Shown one piece after another: positions 37,410 to 53,664 of a stretch of DNA of 64,000 nt; position 1 is the stretch's first letter, and the number at the start of each line of letters is the position of its first letter. Location of the stretch: assembly GCA_963514095.1 (NCBI GenBank), contig OY741285.1, forward strand, positions 9,053,116-9,117,115, in the 5' to 3' direction. Under the pieces are notes generated by a model, which was given only the letters and a program-made list of their open reading frames with translations, had not been told where the DNA came from and did not search any database. A program made the position numbers and the translations under genes. The DNA is from Eutrigla gurnardus (taxonomy: Eukaryota; Chordata; Actinopteri; Perciformes; Triglidae).

Positions 37410-38310
37410 TGTTTCCTTGAGTGACTTCAGAATTAATTTATATGTTTATTAACACAAAAATGATGTGACGACTTCTCTCACTCACACATGAGCATTATTT
37501 TTTTGGTAATTTCATAGCAGGGTTTGTTTAAAACGGAGTTCATAAGAACCTGTGTATTGGATTAATGACTGCTTCCGTCACGCATCGCTCCTTATAAACT
37601 GAATTAACCACTGAACGTCACAAATTAATAACGACTTAATAAACCAATTACTTAATCATTACTTTCTTTTTATTGTGCTGCTTCAAATAAAGTAGAACAT
37701 CATATTGAGTGGTTACTAAGTAGTCCTTTATTACTTCATGATTGTGTGACTTTAAGCGTGAGGAGAGCTGGGCCTAGTTCCTATGTCCCCATCTGCACCC
37801 GGAACACTGAACCCTCACATCCTAACAACAGACGTCACCTGTGTTATCACTTTAAGTGTCTGCCTGCAGGAGGGTGTGAGCCACAATAACCGCTGAAGAA
37901 TGGAGAAGCACTTTGTGAAATCAGGTCAACGGAACAACAACCAAGGCGTTTCTGTGGCCGGTAACCTGTGAGACTGATATTCCATGTTGCATAGCTTTAT
38001 TAAATATAATATTACAATACAGCAAAACAGCTGCGTTTGACCAAATCAATGTGCTGAAAATATGAAAGTACAGACTACAGAATTCCTCAAACGATTCAAA
38101 CACACAAAGGTGAAACGATCTCGTGACCATTTCATCCATGTGTCTATTTGTCGTACATTGATCTTGTGCGCCTTCACCTTCTTTGTGTGCACGGATATGA
38201 TCCAGTGGCAAGAGCAAGAACTAGAAGAACACTGATTAAATAGAAGAGCACAGAAAATGCAACAGAATTTGAGAACTGAGAGGGCGGATGGAAGGTGACT
38301 TGGTGAGAAG

Positions 38311-38381
<71 letters not shown>

Positions 38382-39950
38382 TGCGTCCATGTGGCTTCAT
38401 TAAGCACAATAGCATCTCATTGAAGTGAGTCCTTCAGTGACACGTAGACAGAAATCAGACAGGCACACTCACAGTGACATGAAGTCAAGGACGCAGACAG
38501 ATACTAACTGGAATCTGGGAGTTTGTGAGCAGATTTCTATGTCTGAAGCACAAGTTTGAGAAGGTTTTATTGTGAGTCTAAGAGGTCTACTGCCTTCCAG
38601 CGATTTAAAAGAGTCCACTCTGATTTTTTCTTTCACAGCCTGCTGTTGGAATGAATTTATAATGGAGAAATAAATTCTCATTTCAGAAAAACAAACTTTA
38701 GAACGCATTTATTTACAACTATTTATACTTATGTATACCTATTTACTATTTAAACATACAACTAGCGATGATATATTAATTATTTTACTGACATTTATTG
38801 AAGTAACGTTATCAGTATTATGATTCACTGGGCTCTAATTGAATTTAATGACGGGTAAAGTGCAAAGCCTTGCAACAAGCAAAGTGTTTCCCACATGAAC
38901 TAAAGCTAGAAGCAACCCACTTTTATGTGGGAACATACCAAACAGATTGTGTATGGCCATGAATATCAGTAGAGAATAACTTAATGGTGAATAAAACATT
39001 CACATTAAACTGTAAAATGTCTTTCTTTTGGCTGAATCTCATCTTGGAAGTATATGAGTTGCAATGACAGAATTACCAGCTTGGCCAACGCAATATTTAA
39101 TTTTAACTACAACTTTTCTGACAACTTGTCATATTACTTTCACCTTTTGATGGTAGCTTTTCAAGGCCACAAATGCCTAAACACAGATGCTATTTTTTAT
39201 TTTATAGTGCTTGTATTATTTACTTACCCTTCAGAGCGAAGGTCTCAGAGAGTCCTGAACATTTCACCCTGGTGGAGATACAGGATCAGTGGAGTTGAGG
39301 CAGCCCTTAGTAATGGCAAAGCGGCATTTGATCTTTATAAATACATCCACAGATGTGTCACATTAACTGCCATGGTTATGGCTGCATTTGTTTGCAGATA
39401 TAAAACAACCAAACCGGCATGAAAACATAAGGAGGACTTGCACAGAAAGTCTCCACATTTGAGACAAAGTAATTTTCTCCACATTAGAATGTATATCAAT
39501 GTCTGCGTGTGGCTTTTCCATTCACTTTAAACAATAAGGCATACAGGACAAAAACAATCTGACTGTAAATGTGTATTAAATCCAAGCAGCACTTTTGCTG
39601 AATCTGCTTGCTGCTCTATTTATTAGCCTGACGCCATCTTTAAATCTGGTCTATTATGCCACCTTTACTAGACTATATGAACATTAGAGAGATACAGAAA
39701 GAAGAACTGTCTCTTTTCAGTCCACAGACATTGTGTGACAGGACAGGTTTTTCCAATAATACAAGGCAAAACAGAGGAATACTGGTGAGAACTAATAAAT
39801 CACAAAGTCGTAATATCTAGGGCTGGGATTCGAGACTCTTCCATACATATGGTAGTGCAAGTGAACCCATCCTGCACTGCTTCTGTCCTGATGTTGATGC
39901 AGCACTGAACCGGTGGTGTGCTAATTTCTTTGAATGTGGTGAATAAATCC
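37410..39950. other. lrrc51 upstream region, no gene recognised
   Basis: It contains the (TG)34 tract and a TGACGTC (CRE-like) motif near 37,830 on the minus strand. The 122-residue frame at 39054-39422 has no domain or splice support. Confidence 0.5.
38312..38380. repeat. (TG)34 microsatellite upstream of lrrc51
   Basis: TG run about 1.05 kb upstream of the lrrc51 ATG; no gene crosses it. Confidence 0.97.
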
Positions 39951-39954
39951 TATT

Positions 39955-40960
39955 GCAGGATCAGGATGAGGGGATTGTTGGGTCCCTCCTGTCCAGAGTG
40001 GTCTTTAACAGCTTTGACATAGCAGCTGTTGGGCAGACTTCTGTTTTTATCACAGTTGATATCTTGTCACAGCCAAGTGCTGTGTGCATTCTCACCATGT
40101 GTCTCGGACGCAGGGGTTGCAGATCCCATTTTGACTCTTGGTAGTGTTCACTTACCCACTCTCTGATCTTCGCTGAGCAGATTGTGCTTTGGGTAACAAT
40201 GTGGACTTAGTCATGGGGATCAGAGACATTGTGCAGCACAATAGAAGCATTGGACCTATGAGGGCGGACCATCCTGTGGGATGTAGCGGAGGTCGAGTCC
40301 AGCTGCACACAAGTCAGCTCCATTTCAAGCTTATTTCCCAGGAGATGTTTGGCAAAGTGCACAGCTCGCTCTACCAGTCCATTCGATTGGGGATAGTTAG
40401 GGCCGATGGTGACATGTGAATGCAAACTCTTCAAATCCCCCGCTGGTAAATGTTCTGGCATGGTCAGTCATAAGGGACACCATAGGTTGCAGTGTCAAAG
40501 AGTCGATGAGTGAATTAAGCTTCATAGGGTGTAGGCTTCGACATGGTGTTGCATTTCACTCCGGTATCTGTTGCGACTCGCCGTCCTTTCTGGGTGGAGC
40601 AGAATGTGGTGAGGGGTTCTTCCTTCTGTGACGGAGCCTCTAAACTCTCAAGGAGACATCTTGTGAGCCTGATGGTGCCTGTGATTCCAGCTTGTTTACT
40701 CAGTGTACACATCTTCCACACTGTGTGTTTGAAGATTTGCTGGCAGAAAATTGTTTAAATCTAACAACACCTGGAGAAGTGGTTCCATTTCCCGCGTGCA
40801 TTGCAACGCTTGTTGAAAGTAGGGCACTTGTTTCTGTCAGTGTGTTTTCCATCACAGTTTGAGGGGCTTCCGGTACTGTATACACACCCCCCTTCTTCTT
40901 TGAACCCCAAAAATGACCATTTTTATATAAAATGTTTTCACTGAATAAAAAAACAGACAA
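39955..40960 (-). pseudogene. Decayed Ty3/gypsy-type pol fragment (integrase)
   Basis: The minus strand carries retrotransposon integrase remains. At 40207-40461 one frame reads NYPQSNGLVERAVHFAKHLL, the conserved segment around the last catalytic Glu of gypsy integrases. Just upstream, in another frame, MTDHARTFTS corresponds to the segment around the second catalytic Asp. Further downstream (about 40,130-39,960), after several stops, PLRPRHMVRMHTALGCD resembles the integrase C-terminal domain. At least one frameshift and several stops separate these parts, so it is inactive. The stretch 40,500-40,960 is open in pieces (VYTLSKQAGITGTI and others) that I cannot assign. No LTRs were recognised. 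Confidence 0.75.
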
Positions 40961-40999
40961 GATTTGGTGAATTTAAGTTAATGAGGGGCCACACTTTAA

Positions 41000-45265
<4,266 letters not shown>

Positions 45266-45539
45266 GCTCGCGTATGTAATCTGCATTTGTGTGAAGATAA
45301 GAGTGACTAATGTCCATCACTGGCGCTGCAGCAGAGGGTGCCGTGAAGGGTCTAATTAGCTGTCACACACAACAGTCAATAGAGGGAGAGACAATACTTA
45401 ACACGCCCATTGTGTGGGTGTGAGAATGAGACAGAGAGAGAAATGTGTGTTTCATGTATGTCAAACGTGTTTTGTATGAGTATGTTGTGTTCTTTTACTG
45501 TTGCGTGTAGATATGCCAGTGCTTTTATGGTTATCTCAA

Positions 45540-45542
<3 letters not shown>

Positions 45543-45574
<32 letters not shown>
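45543..45574. repeat. (GT)16 microsatellite
   Basis: GT run about 220 bp before the mariner derivative. Confidence 0.95.
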
Positions 45575-45576
<2 letters not shown>

Positions 45577-45793
45577 ATAGGGAGCGTCTTAGAAGACAAG
45601 AAAGTTCACAAAAGAGAACAGCTTCCCATTATGTGGGTGGTGATTAACAACACAGACATATATTCATAGCTAAATGGTAAGCTGGAGTTGGGGATCATCT
45701 CCAAAGTGCACGGCCTCTTCAATGAGTTTCAATGTCGCTCATCCACTAAAACCAGAACAGACAGACCACAAGACAACAGACAGGGTCATCATA

Positions 45794-46174
45794 CACTGTG
45801 TGTATGGCAATTATTAGGCAAGTTGTATATTTGAGGATTCATTTTATTATCGAACAACTAAAGTGCTCTGGGTCGATCCACAATGTTAATAAACCTCGAA
45901 CCTGCGGTTTATTAATATTCGCAAATTAACTTTGTATCCTGAAGTTTGGCCGTTCATTTGCGTCTTTTTTTGCAACAAAACGTTTGATGGTTCTGTGATC
46001 ACGCCCCAATATCTGAGCAATTTCAAGAGTTCTGCATTCCTCTGAGAGACCTTTTACAATGTATGCTTTAATCCAATATGCATTCAAGTTTATACAGCTT
46101 AGAGTTGGAAAATATGCATACAAAATCATGATATGGTCAAAATACTCACTTGCCTAATAATTGTGCACACAGTG
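45794..46174 (-). mobile_element. Mariner/Tc1-type transposon, internally deleted (381 bp)
   Basis: Both ends carry a terminal inverted repeat with the pattern CACTGTGTG...CAATTATTAGGCAAGT; the left copy has 3 extra bases. Each end is flanked by the TA duplication typical of the superfamily (45792-45793 and 46175-46176). Inside, on the minus strand, is a piece of the transposase DNA-binding region reading LSEECRTLEIAQILGRDHR, followed by TIKRFVA (roughly 46005-46060). This is a helix-turn-helix of Tc1/mariner type. The catalytic DDE core is missing: the frame runs on a few residues to FVAKKDANERP and then into the other end. It is therefore a non-autonomous deletion derivative. Confidence 0.85.
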
Positions 46175-46179
46175 TAGGT

Positions 46180-47085
46180 AGAGTGAAAAGCTTTACATTA
46201 TGTAAAACGGGAAATGAAAAGAAGCCGAGTTACATTATCAAAGTCTGTGTGTCCTTTATCCATAACTATCCTTTGAAATCATAAAAGGTCCTTATGCTAC
46301 AAGGATTAGATTCTGCCAGGATATTAAAAGTATGTTTTGTAACCGATTAAAAATGGTTGGCAACGAATATCATCATCGTGTTAACATTATAATGAAACGT
46401 TATCGTGTTCTTCAAATTTTGTGCCGTTAAGACATCAATTTCATTATACACACGGTTTGAATGTGTTTCTCTTTTTTCTTCAGGGCAGACCACATAAGGA
46501 CAACCTTTGCATTATCACACAGTGTGATGAGACGACCCGATTATTATTATGAGTTATATAAGCTTCAAATTCTCTCTTTGTATACTTTTGAGGGCCATTC
46601 AGAAGGTCTCGTCTCCTCAGTCTAGCTAAATGCTTTCATGCTGATGTTTAGTATAGCCTCATACACTTGCCATCATGGATGTAAACTTTTATTTCAGTAT
46701 GCCCCAATGGGCTATTATGCTTTGATTCTTGTCAATTGCTTTTCCTTTTATTTTAGACAGGTAAATTTAGCCTCTGTTTCTTTTCTTCAGGGATGGTTTG
46801 AATACAAATCATGCTTTATAATTGAATTAATTGATGTTTAAAAATCATAAACCTATATAAATAGTGTAGCAGGTAAATATATTTTAAAAGTGATCCCATG
46901 ATTGATTTGAAATGCTGAATCAATTTCCTCCACTGAGAGAAATACAGATGAAGTTCAGGAGAAAATTTAGAAAGAACTTCTTGTCTCCTAATGTGAGATG
47001 GCACTCAGCTCATTCATAAAGCTATGAAAAAACTATGAACACTAAAAACTGCCAAACTGCTTAAAATACCATCTACAGTAAGGTC
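46180..47085. other. No gene recognised
   Basis: AT-rich sequence between the mariner derivative and the repeat at 47.1 kb. Confidence 0.5.
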
Positions 47086-47089
47086 AGCA

Positions 47090-47315
47090 TTAGTCTTCAG
47101 CCTCAAATTTGGAAATACCAGAAGAGTTCTGCCTTGGGATCTCTGACTGGGAACTGGTCCAAATGTGATCAATAACATTTTAAAATCAATCCTGAGCTGC
47201 GAGCAGGAGCCACTGAAGTTAAGCTAAATTGGGAATAATATTCTGTGTCCTCTCAGTTCTCATCAGGAGTCTGACTATAGTATTTTAGACCAACTACGCT
47301 TGGCTGGGTATAGAA
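47090..47315 (+). repeat. Worn teleost interspersed repeat (LINE-tail type)
   Basis: The stretch containing AATCAATCCTGAGCTG, CAGGAGCCACTGAAG and TTTTAGACCAACTACG follows the order of a repeat I know to be abundant in fish (…TGGACCAACTGAAG). It is about 20-30% diverged from the remembered form. Confidence 0.5.
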
Positions 47316-48649
47316 GGATTAAAGGTAAAGAAGCCAAAAGACAATTGCACAGATAATTACTTATTTTGTACCATTAAGTTGATCAAATATCATATAAGAA
47401 TAAGAAAACATAAATGGTTTGTTTAACACAGATTATGTGAGCAATAACCACGGGGTGTAAACTACTAGCTTACCCTATTCCTTCATGGTCATGCAGTCAA
47501 CATGTCAGGAGTCAGGCTCCTTCATCTCTGTTTAACATGCATTTTATCTGAAATGTGACTGATTGAGTGATGCGCTTGCCTTTTCCCTTGACAATGGTTG
47601 GAATGGTTTGTTTTTCTTTAAAGTCTTATTCGGACTACCGAGCAACAATCAACATAATTATTAGCTTGAAAACTTCATGTTCCCGGTGGTGTTGAGCACA
47701 AAGGCTTTGGGCCATGCTAATTTTCTTTTCTTTCTTTTTTTTTTGTTCACTGAGCTTTAATTAAGACAACAAGGATTTAGCGTCCTCCAATGACATAACC
47801 CAGGAGAGTAATTCTACCTCATTTTCTCCTCTAACTCTAACTCCAATAAAATAAAGACGGTTCAAAACTATTCACTTTGGGGATTATTGATTATATGTTT
47901 CAGCATAGTGAGACAATTACACACACGTGTTTTGGATTTTAAGGGACAAATCAACCACATAAAGGTGAAAACCTTGTAACTCAAAAAAACGTTTTGGAAG
48001 TAAACATAACTATGTTTTCAGATTGGCAGTTTCTTTTTTTTTATTCTTTTATTCTATTAATATGTAAAAGGTGTTGAGTACATTTTGTAGACCCTTGGGT
48101 CATGGAGGATTCCACATGAAGGCAAGAATACAGCTAACAGCCCTGCCTTTGATCATAGCCTACGCAACTTCAAAAGGCAGAAAAAATAATTTAATTTAAC
48201 ATTTAATGGAACATTTTTAGGATTAGTATACAAGTCCTACCGGAATTCACCTCGCATTACATTTCTCTGAGAACCAAGATAGAAACCCATGTTTTAGCTT
48301 TCATGTAAGCAAATGATTTGTGAATCACCATGGAAATCTTTGTCTGCCTGCATCCAGACCTCTGAATCACTGCCCACATCTTTTCCGGAATTCAGAAAGG
48401 TCTGCTATTGTGCTCTGAGGACGGAAATAAACCAGCCAAGCCAGTCAGTGTTGTAGCAGGGATCAAAATGGGGATTTTGTGTTCTTGTGTGTATGAAGGA
48501 CGGTCAAGTGGCCACATAGGTTGACAATTCTAAATAACTAAAGCTTACTGTGCTGAGGACTGAATAATAAGAAGAAGAAAAATGGCAATTCAGTCTGATT
48601 ACCAGGCTATGTATTAACTCCATTTGAGTCAAACCCTGCAAGATAAACA

Positions 48650-49185
48650 GATGACCATGGTAGAACTGTTACATGTTTCACCAGTACATGTGGAATCCCC
48701 CAGGGTTCAATTCTAGGGCATCTATTACTCAACCTCTGCGCCTTTTGGTACAAATCCTGCAAGCCAATACCTATTGTGGCGCTCTAATAAGATCAAGAAT
48801 AGGTGCTTTAACTAATCAATCACTTAATGGGTGATGTGCTTGAAAATCAATTCAGTAGTGGCCAATTATTTCCTGAAGTCAGAAACACGCTACATCTCCA
48901 GTCATCTACAACGCAAAGATAGAACCAATTTCCATAAGAGGTTTAACTTTTACATTTAGTCACTTCACATCCAAAGTTAAAAAAGTCACTCTCCACTTTT
49001 TACTGCCCTGTGACTACACGGAAACTTTTTATTTCTTTTACTGTTATTCGTTTTACTGAATCCCATTCAATTTTATTCTGTATTCACCCATTTCATTATT
49101 CCTTTTCATGACATATTTATGAAATGCTGTGAATTGTCTTTGCGTTTTACAGGCTCTAGACAAATAAACTTGTCTTATAATTCGG
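48650..49185 (+). mobile_element. Decayed L2-type LINE fragment
   Basis: Around 48,688-48,752 the plus strand reads TCGIPQGSILGHLLLNLCAF, which contains the GxPQGSxLGPLLF motif of non-LTR reverse transcriptases. About 400 bp later, 49,085-49,185 resembles the 3' tail of such elements (ACAAATAAACTTGTCTTA). Both parts point the same way, so the middle is probably deleted. Confidence 0.5.
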
Positions 49186-49782
49186 ATTTTAACACCAGTT
49201 ATAGTAAATTATTTACAGGAGTGAGCAATATAAGTTTTCTACTCAGACGGAAGACATTTTAATGTGGATTATGTGAAACTGGATATTACCTTACCTACCA
49301 ATCGAAAATGTATGCCCATATACAAAAAGTTTGGATTTGAGATAAAACTATGACCCATAATTCCACCTTAAACAGTGGGAAGCACACAGTCGTTGCTGGG
49401 TTCCTAGATTTCAACGCTTTTTTTCATGTTCTACTCAAGATCAGCCATGATGGATTACTCATTTAATTTAAGGTCCGGTTAATTTAGTAGACAGATGCTT
49501 TTAGAAGGGAGGGACATCGCTGTTTGTCTTTGTCTTAAAACAAAAGTACAGAGACGATCGAAAACCAAGTCTCCACTTGTTCCCGCTCAGATTTTAAACA
49601 CTGATATCGGCGAGTAAAGGCAATATATCTTTGTTCTGTATGTGTTGAGAACAAAAGAAAAAGAAATCAATGGCAGCGGGGGCGGAAAAGTATGCAAGCA
49701 TGTGAGGCGCTGTGGATGAGAACGGGAGCACGCATTTGTGTCAAAGGTAATTTGAGAAAGATTCAATAAACATTGTTCCTAA

Positions 49783-49893
<111 letters not shown>

Positions 49894-50248
49894 AGTAGCA
49901 GTGTCAGCAGTGAGACAGCATTAGCGAGGGCAGGGGGAAATGTCAGCCCATCCGTCAACATGACATTTGCAATCTCTCCCCTCCTCTGTCCGTCTCTATC
50001 TGCTTCGCACTCATTCACTTGGTTACACTATTCAGGACTCAAAAACTCTGCCTATGCCATCCTGCATTTGTGCCCTCACATTTTTCGCCTCTGGGCCTCT
50101 ATCTACCACTGAATCTATCTGAATCTCCGCTGCTCCATCTCAACACTTATCTCCCTCACATTTGCTCTTGGTTATTGCCTCCCAATATCTTTTTGCACTC
50201 TCTTCAGTTTAACACAGACATCGATCCCAAAACAGAGCTTCTTTTTTT

Positions 50249-50264
50249 GGGGGGGGGGGGGGCT

Positions 50265-50331
<67 letters not shown>
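50249..50331. repeat. Poly(G) next to (GT)33
   Basis: About 14 G residues, CT, then a GT run of about 65 bp. Frames across it are artefacts. Confidence 0.93.
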
Positions 50332-51204
50332 CAATGGGGGGGTTGTTGTTTTGTTTTTTTTACATTAAAAGACACAATGAAATGTTCAAAATGTGGCTGC
50401 CCTTTAAAAAAAGCTCTGTACCAAGCTGAGTTTTCTGGGTGAGCAGAATGCTTTGAAATGTTGAAAACAACTGACCTTTTTCAGGAAAGCAAATATGACC
50501 AACTGCTGTTTTTACCAGCTGGCCAAAGAAAGAAAAAAAGAAAAATAAAACAAGAGGATGAAGGATGGTTCCGTCATGTAACAACAACAAAGTTAGCAAA
50601 AAAAATCCACCTGCTGAAACATTAGGAGGAAATATATGAAATGCTGTATCCATCAGATTATTGGTGCTGCTCTTCTGAAACGAAGATAAAGAATGGAACA
50701 GACTGGGATCAGCTTTATTATAACCAATACCGATCCAGCATTAGATCAGCCCTGACACTTCAGTTAGGGACATCTCTAGTGATTATCAATCTGTACTTTA
50801 ATTTAATTGGCATAAAAAAATACCTACTAAATTATATTACCTCAAAACTATCAAATACACCATTTCTCTCTCTCTTTGGTTAATATCTTATCTTTCCCTT
50901 TCCTTAGCAAGCATGCCTGTGAATACATTTGTTTCTTAATCTAAACATACCTTAAAGCGTTTCATCCCTTCGAGGCTATGTGCATTGCTCATAGAATCCA
51001 GGCTTCCAACTCTAAGTCCACCTAAACTACTGTATATCGTTGCTTTGAAAGGATACAGTTCAATGCTTTTTGCTGAACTCACATGGGAACTAACACACAC
51101 AGGAAATTAGTTTTCCCATTGAATTATTATATTTCTCCTCCACCTACTTTCCTCTCATGTCAGTTCGTGTGAACTATTCTGCCTCTTGAAAAGGCCAGCA
51201 GCCA

Positions 51205-51345
51205 ACGGGGTCAAGGTTCGATTGATCGAACCTTGTACGGCACCTCAACAGCACGCCTGAGTGGTGCACATCTCTGAGAGCGGCACTCTCAGCTAACAGC
51301 GCGTTACCGCTCCCCTTACGGCCGACAATGAGGGATTTTATTGCT
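51205..51345 (-). repeat. tRNA-like hairpin region, possible SINE head
   Basis: On the minus strand TTAGCTGAGAGTGCCG resembles a pol III A box and GGTTCGATCAATC a B box, about 80 nt apart. The segment folds into CTGAGAG-TGCCG-CTCTCAG, and the B-box part is half of an 11-bp stem with a 2-nt loop (51212-51235). A frame open across it (51174-51443) has no recognisable product. Confidence 0.3.
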
Positions 51346-51494
51346 TTGCATGTGTGGGTGGCCCTGGTTGGAGTTACTCCTAGAAGGCTGATGTCAGGAA
51401 GTGAGAGAGTGAAGGATTGGACATCTGTAACTGGAATCCTCACGGTGTGCCCTGCTTAATGTTTGTATAAGTTTGCATGTATAAATAAATCCAT

Positions 51495-51750
51495 CACCCG
51501 TAACCTCTTATCCTGTTGAGGCTCACATGGGGGGACCGGACACGATCCCAGAAGACACCCTGGACAGATCAATCCATCACAGGGCTGACACAGATATACA
51601 GCGACGGACAGTCGTTAACGCTCACATTAACACCGACATGCAGTTTAGAATCAACAAACTAATGTACATGTCATCGGAATGTGGGAACCACGGGGAGAAC
51701 GTGCAAACTCCACAAAGAAGACTGAACCCAGATTTGACTGAAATCTGCAA
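51495..51750 (+). repeat. Teleost interspersed repeat, family C (3' part)
   Basis: It has CCTCTTATCCTGTTGAGG, CCCTGGACAGATCAATCC, CATCACAGGGCTGACACA and GGGGAGAACGTGCAAACTCC in the family order, with more substitutions than the copy at 17.5 kb. The frame across it is not a gene. Confidence 0.65.
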
Positions 51751-52089
51751 TCACACTGGTCATGACTGCAAAAACTCCCTTTGACAAAATTAACAACAGG
51801 GTTAGAAAAAAAGTTATCTACTTTATTGACTTGAAAATGTCTTTGTATGTTGACTAGTAAAGGTCAGTGGAAACACATTGTTGTCTCAGAACAAAACCTC
51901 TTTATCTGAGAATTATAATGGCGAGCAAATTCTTCTTTTAATGTGCAACACAAAACAGTAAAATTCTAACATAATAACCTCGTCTAACCTCGTCTATGCT
52001 GCAGACCCAGACGATAAAAGACGATTTTCACAATCGCTGTTGCCGCCATGCACAAAAACATGCTGAAATAAAAAATATGCAAGGACATG

Positions 52090-52175
52090 ATCTCTCTCTC
52101 TCTCTCTCTCTCTCACACATGCTCACACACACACACAAACACACATGCTCACACACACACATTCACACACAGAGA
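52090..52175. repeat. (CT)12 followed by broken CA repeats
   Basis: CT run passing into several short CA blocks separated by CATGCT and ATTC. Confidence 0.9.
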
Positions 52176-52179
52176 CACA

Positions 52180-53260
52180 ACCCTCCAGACTCAAACCACA
52201 ATTGGTTTCATTGAGTTGTCACATTCTGGCCGAAAGTCAATTTTACACTTACTTAGCTCCATAATAAGAAGTCATGTTGACAAGCCCACAATACATCTCT
52301 CCTTTTAGAGGATGGTAGAGAAAGAAAGTCAAGGAAGAAGAAAGAAGGCGATGTGGGGGCGGAAGAGGGAGGGGGGTATGCGGGTGTGATAAAGAGGCTG
52401 AGAGAAAATTACTGTCAAACAGAACACAAAAGACAGAAATCACCATACATCCATCTGGAAAGTTTCAAAAAAACATGTCATCACTCAAGTTTTTTACAGA
52501 GTCCAAACACAAATTTTTGATGCATTGTATATTCTATATATTTGTGATAGTAGTGGATTTTCATGAAATCAAACCCTCTTTGTGATACCAACGTTGCATT
52601 ATTTCTGCAATAGCCATTCAATGTATTTACATAGGTATTACCTTTCTAGGATGGAGTTTTCATTGGTAGGGGCGGAGTCTGCCAGTCCTGCACTGGATTT
52701 GAAGAGACATACATATGATCCAGCGTAATTACCTTTATTCTCTTTACACCATGTCAGCGTTGCATTAACGTACTGCTAATGCAAACTTAGCATGTCCTGC
52801 TGCTCTTTCACTTTAAAATCGTTCAACTGCTGAGACGCGGAAGAGGCTTTTTTTGTGAAGCAGCCACAGGAAATGCAGTGCATTTGTCATTGTTTTGACC
52901 ACTTATTAATCATAAATCAAAACTGCATTTAAAAAAAGAGAGAACTCTAATATTTGCGTTAGGGTTAGGGCTAGGGTTAAGGACGTGCAATTGCTATGAC
53001 AACAAGTGAAAACTACCGCTAGCATCTTAGCCCAACTGCCCGATCAATGATCCAATGACCCATGTAAATACAACCAACAATAACCATCAGCAGACATCAC
53101 CCTAAGGAGCTTAACGAGGCATTGTCACAAGTTATGATATATTAATTAGAAAAATAAATGCGTACATAAACTCGTTAATTTTCGCCTTTATTCTCGTAAA
53201 TTTGCCACTTTATAATCTCATAAATTTGTGACTTTTTTTCTCTGAATATTGCCCCCCTCT
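52180..53260. other. No gene recognised
   Basis: Only a short telomere-like TTAGGGTTAGGG motif at 52,962 stands out; it is far too short to be an interstitial telomere array. Confidence 0.5.
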
Positions 53261-53264
53261 CTAG

Positions 53265-53660
53265 TCTGGTTTTCACCATACTAAGGTCAATCTTTTAAGA
53301 TTGAACATTAGTCTGGGGAAGCTGCGCTTTGTTTCTACTGCTCAAGAGGCGGGATCAATGGGCATCGTTCAAATGACTCCGTACGCAATTGGATAGTCCT
53401 ACAACCAATCAGAGCAACTTTCCGGACAACAACTGCTGCTTCGCGTCGCTTATGTTTCGTCATCGTCACGTCACCGGCCAATAGTGTGCCAGGAGAGAAT
53501 GGCCGTTTCTGATTGGAGCCAAAGATTCTGGCAATGTAACAGCGAAAGTAAGCCTGAGGGTGTCCAGCCTAAACTGCCGAGCGAAATCCAAATTTCCCGG
53601 AAGTTTCAGGCAGGGTTCACCCAGCCTACCCCCTCTCTTGACTTAGTGATATTTTTTTTT
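53265..53660. repeat. Probable DNA-transposon relic
   Basis: A CpG-containing block with AATTGGATAGTCCTACAACC and AATCAGAGCAACTTTCCGG, then GGAAGTTTCAGGCAGGGTTC. I recall this from several fish genomes. The outer ends, TAGTCTGG and (inverted) TAGGCTGG, are only weakly alike, so the terminal inverted repeat is not proven. Confidence 0.4.
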
Positions 53661-53664
53661 ACCC

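Noticed and set aside
39054..39422. 122-residue frame on the plus strand upstream of lrrc51
   Set aside because: No recognisable family, AT-rich codon content and no splice support.
52958..52982. Telomere-like TTAGGGTTAGGGCTAGGGTT
   Set aside because: Only about three units, one of them altered; not enough for an interstitial telomeric array.
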